From an uncultured Clostridia bacterium (lineage in GTDB: Bacteria; Bacillota; Clostridia; Christensenellales; CAG-314), in the NCBI GenBank assembly GCA_947601445.1, contig CANQGD010000007.1:1-55225 (forward strand): a stretch of DNA of 55,225 bases, written 5' to 3'. The translations under genes were made by a program, and so were the position numbers. The notes beneath the pieces were generated by a model. The model saw only the letters and a program-made list of their open reading frames with translations. It was not told the DNA's origin and ran no database searches. Of the stretch, positions 48,501 through 55,225 are shown piece after piece (the stretch's first letter is position 1; every line of letters starts with the position of its first letter).

Positions 48501-50975
48501 GTAAAGATTGTAACCTTGCGAATCTTTACCAATGACAAATGCAAACGCATAGTAATCGACATAGCCTTCCGCGTAGTCGAACTCCACTTCTACGGTACGA
48601 GAATCGCCTCTCGTGTAGGTTGCAATACCCGTAGTACGGTCCAAAACCAAGCCTTCGGCGACGGTGACGATGTCGTGTTCCTGCGGAAATGCCTGTTCCA
48701 TCATGCCGTTTTCGTTTACGGTAAAGTCAAACGAAAGGGAATAAATATCGGAAGGATCGGCATTGCCGAAACGGTAGGTATCGTCGTCCAATCTGCTGAC
48801 ATCGCTTACAAAGTCAATGTACAGAATGTAGGCATATTCGCCCGTACCGACGGTTGCGTAAGCCGTCCAGACTTCCGCGCCGCCGTTTTCGAAAATGTAC
48901 ACGAAGCCCACAAATTCCTCTCCGAACGCGTAAAGGCGGTCGAAGTCATGTCTGCCGAATTGCTCGGAAAGTTCTTCTTTTACCTGATCTTTGGTAATGA
49001 TACGGTCGATTTCGAAATCGCCGTAAGTTTTGTCCAGACGGAAGTAGTAAATGGAATCTCCCGCGGTAAATCTGATAAGCCAATAGTCGGCGGTAACGTC
49101 CTGTTCGGATTCTTCATCCTCATAAACATACAGCCAGGTTATCAGTTCGTAGGTACCTTCGAGATCGCCGTATGTCGCATTGCCGAATCCGTCCAGATAC
49201 AGTTGATCGGTAGTACTTTCCCATTTGTCGAGATACAGTCCGCGGCAGCTGTCGTCGCGATTGACAACGCCGTCAAACTGCACGTTTTCAAAGCCATCCA
49301 ACTTGGGAATTTCCGCGTCTTTGTCGATCGTAAACACAAATTCGAACAAAATGCTCGTAGCGTCGCGCGTATAAGCGAGGAAAAATCCGTTTTCTTCCTG
49401 CCACTCGTAGTAGCCGTAAATTTCAAGAACGGGCGTACCTGCGATCATATATTCGTAGTTGTCCGAATTGTAACGATAGGTCAAGCCTCCCAAGCCGTCC
49501 AACTCTATTACATGATTGTCTGCAACGGCATAAACGCCCAATTCATCCAGGTTTTGACGGCGATAAAACACTGTACCGTCGGCAGTACTTTCAAACAGGT
49601 TGAACAGGAAGGTATTGTTTTCGTCCCCGTCGTTCGGTTCGAAACGGAAGTAGCCCGAATCCACATCCACAATATAAATACCCTCTATGGCAGAGCCGTT
49701 GTGCGTATATATCGTAGAACCTTGCGGACCGATGGCAATGGTATCGTCGCTGCCATCCATATCGGGGTAGCTCTTTTCCAAAATATCGCGGTAATAGTAA
49801 AAATAGTTGCCGCTTATTCTTCCGTTGAGAGTTACCTTTCCCTGAGCGGTGCCGTCGTCGGTAAAGTAGAACGCGCCGTTTTCATCCAAAAAGCCAAAGC
49901 GATCCTCTTCGTTGGCGCGGTGCAGGCAAACGATTGTCGGATCGTCCTGCTGCGGATACAACACGTCGCCGCCGCCGAACATATCGATATACGCTCTTTG
50001 CCAACACGCATACAACGTTATATTACTGTCGAGGGTGATGGTTTCGCCGACTTTTTTCCATATTTCACCGCCGGGGGTCAACGACCAACCGAGCAAACGA
50101 TGCGGGATAGTGAGTCTGACGGTACTTTCGGAGGTGGTAAATTCCTGTCCGTAATAGTAGTAGACGGGTTGAGAATCGCCCACCTGCGACGAACCTTGCG
50201 GAGCGTTAGCCTGAAAATACACATAGTAACGATCCCGTTGCAAATACACCGCAAAATGTTCGGATACGCCCAACGCCTCGGAAGTTAGTTTGCTGCCGCT
50301 TGCGTCCGTATCCACGGAAAAATGCTCGGGCACGGCGATAGAGGCGCCGCAATCGAACGTTTCGCCGTAAAATGCGGAGTCCTTCGTTGACTGCGCCGTT
50401 GTCGGGTAGCTTCCGTCGGTGTTCATCGTGTAAACATCGACGGTGTATTCGGCGGAATATTTGGCGGTGACGGTAATGTCATAGTCAACCGCAAATCCCT
50501 CCGAAACGGCACGGTTGCCCAAATACCAACCTGCAAACGTCAAGCCGTTCTTTACGGCTGTGGGCGTTTTGTCGGCAAGAAATTGCAGCAAATCGGTTCC
50601 CGCTTGCACACTGTAACTTGTGTTTGCAAGAGTGCCGCCGTCATTGGAGACAAGCGTCAATGTGTACAAGTCGCCCGCGTCGCTTCCGCGCCACTTTGCA
50701 TAGTAGGTAACGTCGGTTTCGGGCATGACGGTGGGCAAAGTTTGCCTGTCTCCCGAGCCGTCCTCGTTGAGATACCAACCCTCGAAGGTATAGCCTTCTC
50801 TTGTGGGATCGTCGGGAAGTTTTTCCGTCAGGTCGTCGCCCGCCCGTCCGGAAAGCTCCGCAACGGTGTTGCCCTCCGACACAAACGAAAGCGTGACCTT
50901 CGATCCGCATGCTCCCAACGCCGCAAGCAGCGCCGCAAGTAAAATGATAGCGAGTAAATAACTGATTTTTTTCAT
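45570..50975 (-). CDS. Giant surface lipoprotein with InlB-type repeats and DG-x-G beta units
   Basis: An 1801-residue lipoprotein, signal ending LGAC (Cys23), ATG at 50975 after GGAGCAATT. Residues about 25-95, 105-160 and 230-330 are InlB/Flg_new repeats (YTFEGWYLNEDGSG, LTFAGWYLGNRAV, RLLGWSLTPGGEIW). Then comes IDMFGGGDVLYPQ, the counterpart of VDVFGGDDYLF in the 21565-27555 protein; the two are paralogues by architecture. The remainder is beta-rich with motifs such as LDGLGGLTYRYNSDN, LDGFGNATYGDLEGTY and LDGFGGATYTDGYGR. No catalytic motif, LRR section or C-terminal sorting signal was seen. Probably adhesive or ligand binding; not recognised as a named family. Confidence 0.8.
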   Translation of the reverse strand: MKKISYLLAIILLAALLAALGACGSKVTLSFVSEGNTVAELSGRAGDDLTEKLPDDPTREGYTFEGWYLNEDGSGDRQTLPTVMPETDVTYYAKWRGSDAGDLYTLTLVSNDGGTLANTSYSVQAGTDLLQFLADKTPTAVKNGLTFAGWYLGNRAVSEGFAVDYDITVTAKYSAEYTVDVYTMNTDGSYPTTAQSTKDSAFYGETFDCGASIAVPEHFSVDTDASGSKLTSEALGVSEHFAVYLQRDRYYVYFQANAPQGSSQVGDSQPVYYYYGQEFTTSESTVRLTIPHRLLGWSLTPGGEIWKKVGETITLDSNITLYACWQRAYIDMFGGGDVLYPQQDDPTIVCLHRANEEDRFGFLDENGAFYFTDDGTAQGKVTLNGRISGNYFYYYRDILEKSYPDMDGSDDTIAIGPQGSTIYTHNGSAIEGIYIVDVDSGYFRFEPNDGDENNTFLFNLFESTADGTVFYRRQNLDELGVYAVADNHVIELDGLGGLTYRYNSDNYEYMIAGTPVLEIYGYYEWQEENGFFLAYTRDATSILFEFVFTIDKDAEIPKLDGFENVQFDGVVNRDDSCRGLYLDKWESTTDQLYLDGFGNATYGDLEGTYELITWLYVYEDEESEQDVTADYWLIRFTAGDSIYYFRLDKTYGDFEIDRIITKDQVKEELSEQFGRHDFDRLYAFGEEFVGFVYIFENGGAEVWTAYATVGTGEYAYILYIDFVSDVSRLDDDTYRFGNADPSDIYSLSFDFTVNENGMMEQAFPQEHDIVTVAEGLVLDRTTGIATYTRGDSRTVEVEFDYAEGYVDYYAFAFVIGKDSQGYNLYTYRYFLRIADDNSERFVEIDRTNALIMSEESSYDYTGRLIFVEDKVYLGFMLDNYLYRFIGEGVAEQIGDTEEYSFTLTSWLTSEFSTSDLVGWTEFRYKTVKDASEPDITYFIKSEPTPYQFENMTGDGYGKYTFTEGSTTIVGEITTIVPDEQDKPLLVYLVDSEDKEHIFVVNGNRLTDVTESGDAGYWYEMNDNQLISLYTYFVFDGQGNVYYFLYNSLTYETRVTRGKYERTDRWTQDFLEYDVESDEGGSFYNGTTEISRVLLGEFVVSDNTQIMELPLYQRQIPHRVGEFDVRGGGHISSSGYPAEIATFTTANGTVYYGNMYIGSIYGGETGPVFTNGLDGASTVHFWVYRPASQVGYTATDTHFYFEIVGGRLVQHTLTFGDYDFFDGENTDTTQFIRLGGGGNATIYKNGAEVESGVYTRVEELDAYRYTSATQTFVFRLGYETSNGTTIYVYYIYEEEVDNLYKNANGASLDLDGFGGATYTDGYGRVYNGYAVIFDEAKGYGYFGATGLSRVFMFDNDNGTFEFADHSAHIATYYAQDFSSFVLGEALLTVDGVEYYYLVNGNTITAYPLSGQAAVEFVLPSQDTYTLSNKTYYKYKGGAITFTDREFSQTLTLTFTPSGATFSTGATVNGISNGFSVSVSYGDAGVEITLTYISSSMDAVLESYAVTLHFDEAGNSTFTVVPGGLDGAYTDSTHSDSSITINGKRVGSIIVGDGSVVYKLNYINDSQRRPITATGSYNNLSQTYAGFDFHYGYQYVGKATASDGVEYTFKFYINEAGKQIILSSVTVEQTFTVANAGNVTVAQLWHGVTEYTDYAQYDIVSISMPEDGVTTTTFQSAIENGSKAALVRQVLNTTSGAYVYEAFVFDVTYKANKIVSSLSLENKYNYAEANQGADYMVRFLYTNESDKLVVHYVLTFTIGEKLQRGATFVKSGDNIFTVTLLDGTQYSAAIRLYGTFTLTVTRL

Positions 50976-50993
50976 AATTGCTCCTTAGAGGCA

Positions 50994-51025
50994 CTTTCGC
51001 CGCAGAAAAACTCCTGCGGCGAAAG
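50994..51025 (-). repeat. Perfect 12-bp hairpin between two giant surface-protein genes
   Basis: CTTTCGCCGCAG (50994-51005) and CTGCGGCGAAAG (51014-51025) are exact complements with an eight-base loop. On the minus strand no T run follows, and the hairpin ends only about 10 bases before the GGAG ribosome site of the downstream lipoprotein gene. It may be a processing or stability element, or a leader hairpin acting on that gene. Confidence 0.6.
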
Positions 51026-51101
51026 ACATTGTTTCAATAAATGTGGAGTTAATAGCTAATCTTGTTTTTCTTGTTTTTCTTGCAAAATAGTTTAATTTCT
51101 A

Positions 51102-54100
51102 TTATGCCTTTTGAAGTTGTGCCATAGGTTGTTCAACTCCAACCACTGTCAATATTAATTTACCATTCGAATCAATATGGACAATGGCAAGAACATTTGA
51201 ATTGTATAATACTTTACAATACAGATAGTATCCACCTTCGTTATCGCTTTCGCAATGCATAACTTCGGGGTTTAATAACGAGATTCCTGTTATTGAGATT
51301 CCACTATCAATAGTTATAGTAATAGAACCATCGCTATATGTGGACTGGATCTCACTCGGGATAGTCGTATCGGGGGCTGCACCGTTTCTGACTATAACAT
51401 ATGTACCAACAGGCATTGAGATAATACACATATCGTCAGTAATAAATTTCACATAAGCACCTCCAACCGAGTAAATACCTGTTAGTTCGTCATAAATGAC
51501 ATCTCCCGAATAAGTGGTCTTGTAGTACGTGAATCCATCGTTGGTGAATGTAACCGTGAACGCAGTCATACCTGAACGATTCCACGTCGAGCTCTGATAT
51601 TTTGCCGGGAAGGACGAGTCACTACTGCCGCCACCGCCGCTTGAACCTTGATCTTCTTTGCTAAATGTAATTTCTTCACCGTGACCGGGCAAGTAGGGCG
51701 TAAATTTAAGCGAAGTGTTTGAAGCTTCGAGCGAAACTTCATAGTTATAGTAGTTGCCGTCGTAGTACAGAATTCCGCTGATTGAAGATACAGTTGCATA
51801 GCTACTCTTCGTTATTATGGTGATTGTCTTGCCGGAAATTGTAAGCTTGCCACCCACAACCTTCAATGTGATGGATTTGTCGGAGCTATTCCAAGTGGTA
51901 CCTTCAAGCTGTGAAACGTTGCTGAGATTGATATTAATGAAACTAAGGTTTTCCGTCGAAACGTATACCGTTATTTCACCTTCGCATGTTGTGTACAGCC
52001 CTACGTAGTCTGCAATACCCGTGATTGTGTAGGTCTTGTCTTTGTAGGTATAGGTGATTATGTTGCTGCCGTCAATCTCTGCGTAAACCGTTTCTGCCTT
52101 GCCACCCTTGGGTGTATACTCTATGGAGTTGTTGGTAAAATACAGCTTGTTGCCTTCGGCATCGGTAAATGTTGAGTATTGCAAATCACTCGGCACTTTG
52201 ATTGTTGGGATAACGGGTTTCAAGGTGTATGAATAAGAATGTTCACTATTCCAATCTGTAAGAATAATTATGATGTCTTCGGCTGTGTCGCCACCTTTCA
52301 ACTCGAAGGTGTACCATGCGCCGGCAATCAATGTACCCTTACGACTTGAACTATCCCAAGTAAGAATGACGATTGTTTCGTTGCCCAGATATGCATGAGG
52401 TTCGTACTCGGTGTCCTCGCTTGCCGGTTCGTAATCGCGGTCATCAAAGTAAATATCCGCAGGTCCGTTGTCGGACGTAAAGTACGTCTTGGGTCTCAAA
52501 GCAGTTGTATCGCCTGTGTAGACAGAGTCCACTGCATCGGGGAACACTTCGGTGTAGTCGATTTCCGTGTAGGTGTAATCCACAAGGTTGTCATCGCTGT
52601 TCCAAGTGCCCTTGGCAAAGTAGGTTACCTCAATCGTATCGTTCTCAATGAGGAACAAAATGTTTTCGTCCTCGCTGAGTTGAACCGTGTATTCCTTACC
52701 GTTGATAGTCAACGTGTAGCTGTATGAGCCGGTGTCTGTTGCTTCGTAATATTTGCCGTAGTCAAACCACTCGTGACTATTGTTGGTGTATCTGTAAAAG
52801 AACAATTTGCCCGTAATGTAAATGTAGTCCTTGGTTTGATCGATATTGCGCCAATAACCGGTGAAGCCTTGGTCAAAGTCTTTCGGACTTTCCACTTCGG
52901 GAACGTCAGGGCTGAGTTTTTCTTCGTAGGTAAAATTGGGATAACCGGCGACTCCCTTGTAGGTGAAACCGCCGTCGGTAAACGTGATGCACACCATGCC
53001 GGTGGTGCCATATGCCGTGGTGCCATATCCATATATGCTGTTGCCGTCTTGACAAATGAGAATAAATGGATTGCCGTTAATCGTTGCATTACCATCGGAG
53101 TCAATGACTATGTTGTCGGTGGCGTTGTCGTCAAATTGGCTGTGAGTCCAGGTCTTGCCGCGATATTGCTCGGGGAACACAAGGTCTGTTTCATCGCCTT
53201 CACGTGTGAAGAACCAAATGTTATTGCTGCTAAGCTCGATCTTTATGACCTTGGAGGTCGTTCCACCGTCAACAAACTTCAACGTCCATTTGGCAGACGA
53301 TGTGTACTGGAAGGTGTACTCCGTTTCGGACTGTATGGTAATATCGTAGAATTCTCCGCCGTAGGAGAATGCCGTTGCAGAGAAGATGATCTCAAATCCC
53401 GTGCTGCTGCTCGTCCAAATGCCGATGATCGATTCGTCAAAGGGTTTTTCTGCCTTGTTGTATTCGACGGCGTCTTCGCCGGTCAGTGTGATTTTATCCG
53501 TTTCGACGGTAATTGTAGCAACGGTTCTGCCTGTGAAAATGATTGTGCTGCCGTCCGTTGTTCCAATAGCGTAGATTTCCGTCTCTTCCCAGGTGCGCTC
53601 CCAAATGTATGTGAGCGAACTGCCGTCGGAGTAAATCGTGTTGTGACCGTTGCCGTAGTAGCCTTCGTCGGCTGTGGGAGCAGTCAACGAGCTGCTGATT
53701 TCCACATCTTCGTAGTAAAAGATACTTGCGCTGCCGTTGCTGTAAGTGACAAGCATAAGGTTGTCGTCATCGCTTGTGATGCGACTAAACGTAATTTGGA
53801 CACTGCCGCTGAGGCTTAACGAATACCCCCCCCCTTCGACTTCCGCAATTGTCCAATTAGACGAATCCTGATAGCTGACCGTGTGCTCGTCAATGATGAG
53901 AGTGTCGGGAGCGTCGGGGGTCTCAGGTTTGTACTCAATCCAAGTTCCCTTGTACTGAGCGTCAAACGTCAAGTCGTAGTGACGGGTAAAGGTGATGGAA
54001 AAATCGGGTGTTTCGAAGGCTGTAATGGTGATCGTTTCACCCTCGTAAGTGATTTCATAAGCAGCCGCGTCGATAAGAACATAGGTTGATGTGACGCTAC

Positions 54101-55225
54101 CGTCTGTTGTGGTTGAACCGATGACGGTAACTTGCTTTTCTGCGTCAAGAGTTATAGTGGCATTGCCTTCGTCATCGATTGAGAATGTGAAGTTGTTGGA
54201 AGTGATTATTTCATCATAGGTAGCGTCCCAATATGAAGTATTAAATGTTCCGCTAATTTCTCCATTGTAGGAAAGAATGGCTATGCGTTCTTCGGGAAGC
54301 TCAAAGTAGATGAGGTTGAAGTCGCCGAAGCCGTCATCGTCAATAGCACGGAACTCGTAGCTTTCTTCGCCGATTGTATAACTGAACGGAGCGCTTTCGG
54401 ATTCGTTGATATTGTAGGTGTTACCGTCGAAGATGACCGTTGTTCCGGTGATCTCGACTTCCAGACTCTTATCGCCGTTGACTTGCTTCCAAAGATTGCC
54501 GATATAGCCCTCGGGAACAATGTCTTCTGCCGGAGGCGGAGTGGGCGTGTCTTGGTGCTCGATGAAAGAAATGATCATTTCTTTGTATTCCAACGATTGG
54601 AATGTAATTGTGGTTTCGTCAAGCGTGATTTCGTATGCGCCACCATCCACCAATGCGAAGATTGCGCTGTCGGATGAGCCGATAAACTCCAACGTTGATT
54701 CCATCAATGATGCAGAACCGCTCTCATCAATGGTCAAAGTCATGCCTTGGCTCATATTGTCTTCGTAAGTCTTGTCCCAATATTCCTCGGGGAAACCTGC
54801 TGTGCCGGATTGTCCGTCCAATGCAAGAATTGCAATGGAAGTTTCTTCTTCGCCTGCATACTCAAAGTAAAGCAGGAGATTGTCGCTGCCTTCGTTGAGG
54901 ACGTAGAACTCGTAGCTTTCTTCGCCGATTGTGTAGAAGAATAAAGATTCGCCTTCGGTTATTTCATAAGACTCTTCGCCGATGATGATTGTTGTTTCTG
55001 CGAGTTCAAGCGTGAGACTCTTGTCACCGTTGAGCTGTTTCCACTCGCCAATCCATTCTTGCGGAAGGGAACCGATCTTTTTCCATTGCGCAACGAGGGT
55101 TGTATCCTCGGCGGGCATTGTGAACAGGTCACCGGGTTGAAGTTTATCTTCGCCCCAACCGGCAAACTCCCAAAGACTTCTGTTTGCGGGCAAAGGTCCT
55201 TGCGGCAATACGCATTGCGCACCCG
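51102..55225 (-). CDS. Giant secreted repeat protein, N-terminus missing at the window edge
   Basis: At least 1373 residues; the frame is open to the window end, so the start lies outside (an internal TTG at 55208 is not a plausible start because it falls inside an InlB-type repeat, WEFAGWGEDKLQPGDLFTMP then TTLVAQW). The rest is a string of lipocalin-like beta units opening with patterns such as LPQEWIGEWKQ, VPEGYIGNLWKQ, AQYKGTWIEY, FPEQYRGKTWTHS and FPAKYQSSTWNRS. Two neighbouring units share an identical 27-base stretch 555 bases apart. A 9-G tract at 53826-53834 codes Gly-Gly-Gly. There is no C-terminal anchor, so anchoring must be N-terminal or absent. Confidence 0.78.
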   Translation of the reverse strand, partial: GAQCVLPQGPLPANRSLWEFAGWGEDKLQPGDLFTMPAEDTTLVAQWKKIGSLPQEWIGEWKQLNGDKSLTLELAETTIIIGEESYEITEGESLFFYTIGEESYEFYVLNEGSDNLLLYFEYAGEEETSIAILALDGQSGTAGFPEEYWDKTYEDNMSQGMTLTIDESGSASLMESTLEFIGSSDSAIFALVDGGAYEITLDETTITFQSLEYKEMIISFIEHQDTPTPPPAEDIVPEGYIGNLWKQVNGDKSLEVEITGTTVIFDGNTYNINESESAPFSYTIGEESYEFRAIDDDGFGDFNLIYFELPEERIAILSYNGEISGTFNTSYWDATYDEIITSNNFTFSIDDEGNATITLDAEKQVTVIGSTTTDGSVTSTYVLIDAAAYEITYEGETITITAFETPDFSITFTRHYDLTFDAQYKGTWIEYKPETPDAPDTLIIDEHTVSYQDSSNWTIAEVEGGGYSLSLSGSVQITFSRITSDDDNLMLVTYSNGSASIFYYEDVEISSSLTAPTADEGYYGNGHNTIYSDGSSLTYIWERTWEETEIYAIGTTDGSTIIFTGRTVATITVETDKITLTGEDAVEYNKAEKPFDESIIGIWTSSSTGFEIIFSATAFSYGGEFYDITIQSETEYTFQYTSSAKWTLKFVDGGTTSKVIKIELSSNNIWFFTREGDETDLVFPEQYRGKTWTHSQFDDNATDNIVIDSDGNATINGNPFILICQDGNSIYGYGTTAYGTTGMVCITFTDGGFTYKGVAGYPNFTYEEKLSPDVPEVESPKDFDQGFTGYWRNIDQTKDYIYITGKLFFYRYTNNSHEWFDYGKYYEATDTGSYSYTLTINGKEYTVQLSEDENILFLIENDTIEVTYFAKGTWNSDDNLVDYTYTEIDYTEVFPDAVDSVYTGDTTALRPKTYFTSDNGPADIYFDDRDYEPASEDTEYEPHAYLGNETIVILTWDSSSRKGTLIAGAWYTFELKGGDTAEDIIIILTDWNSEHSYSYTLKPVIPTIKVPSDLQYSTFTDAEGNKLYFTNNSIEYTPKGGKAETVYAEIDGSNIITYTYKDKTYTITGIADYVGLYTTCEGEITVYVSTENLSFININLSNVSQLEGTTWNSSDKSITLKVVGGKLTISGKTITIITKSSYATVSSISGILYYDGNYYNYEVSLEASNTSLKFTPYLPGHGEEITFSKEDQGSSGGGGSSDSSFPAKYQSSTWNRSGMTAFTVTFTNDGFTYYKTTYSGDVIYDELTGIYSVGGAYVKFITDDMCIISMPVGTYVIVRNGAAPDTTIPSEIQSTYSDGSITITIDSGISITGISLLNPEVMHCESDNEGGYYLYCKVLYNSNVLAIVHIDSNGKLILTVVGVEQPMAQLQKA
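53826..53834 (-). repeat. Homopolymer of nine G on the coding strand inside the repeat protein
   Basis: Nine C on the plus strand read as GGG GGG GGG (Gly-Gly-Gly, in VEGGGYSLS) on the coding strand. Loss or gain of one G would truncate the protein at this unit. Long G tracts in surface-protein genes are classic sites of slipped-strand phase variation. Confidence 0.9.
54351..54377 (-). repeat. 27-base exact repeat, copy 1
   Basis: Identical to 54906-54932, offset 555 bases or 185 codons. It encodes TIGEESYEF in both units. The conservation at the DNA level suggests recent duplication or gene conversion between units of the same protein. Confidence 0.85.
54906..54932 (-). repeat. 27-base exact repeat, copy 2
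   Basis: Second copy of the stretch at 54351-54377. The flanking sequence has diverged, so the two units are old enough to differ but retain this block. Confidence 0.85.

Noticed and set aside
47904-50288. Plus-strand open frame of 794 codons opposite the 1801-residue lipoprotein
   Set aside because: The minus-strand frame shows repeats and a lipoprotein signal; the opposite frame shows none.

Overview
The window looks like a chromosomal piece of a Gram-positive, mid-GC Clostridia-like bacterium (Bacillota). The evidence is strong GGAGG ribosome-binding sites, many lipoprotein signal peptides with a lipobox and no outer-membrane proteins, and the gene order rpoB-rpoC-L7Ae-rpsL-rpsG-fusA-tuf, which is the usual Bacillota arrangement. 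A gut or polymer-degrading lifestyle (Christensenellales-like relatives would fit) is an inference. All protein genes I accept lie on the minus strand except one small HTH regulator at 30312-30512. No rRNA, tRNA, CRISPR array, transposase or phage gene was seen.

Layout on the minus strand, read from high to low coordinates. (1) 55225-51102: 5'-truncated giant secreted protein built of lipocalin-like beta repeats, with a 9-G tract in the coding strand. (2) 50975-45570: 1801-residue lipoprotein with InlB-type repeats and many beta units. (3) 45197-37019: rpoB and rpoC. (4) 36353-35824: small lipoprotein broken by a one-base frameshift, sitting inside the normally conserved rpoC-L7Ae junction. 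(5) 35706-30845: L7Ae-like protein, rpsL, rpsG, fusA, tuf; S12 carries Arg at position 88. (6) 30512-30175: a plus-strand XRE regulator facing a minus-strand promoter flanked by two palindromes, which should give a terminated transcript of about 70 nt. (7) 29961-21565: DUF1538 membrane protein, two PII-like proteins and a second giant lipoprotein, closed by a terminator. (8) 21153-3299: an apparently single transcription unit of nine genes, comprising a 2622-residue lipid-anchored subtilase, two small lipoproteins, a complete OppA-B-C-D-F peptide importer with unusual insertions, and a small membrane protein; strong promoter at one end and terminator at the other. (9) 3111-1: GH4 alpha-galacturonidase-like enzyme, AEC-family transporter and KduD (truncated by the window edge), a uronate-use operon.

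How the parts may work together: the subtilase would cut extracellular protein at the cell surface, its co-transcribed lipoproteins may bind or present material, and the Opp system would import the peptides. The GH4-AEC-KduD operon handles pectin-derived uronates. The giant lipoproteins share a recurrent short beta motif (Asp-Gly-x-Gly followed by Tyr and then Gly-Thr-Tyr) that I cannot assign to a named family, and a similar module appears as a roughly 220-residue insert in the first external loop of OppB. This shared module, coupling surface lipoproteins and a transporter, and the DUF1538/twin-PII operon are the best candidates for under-described biology here.
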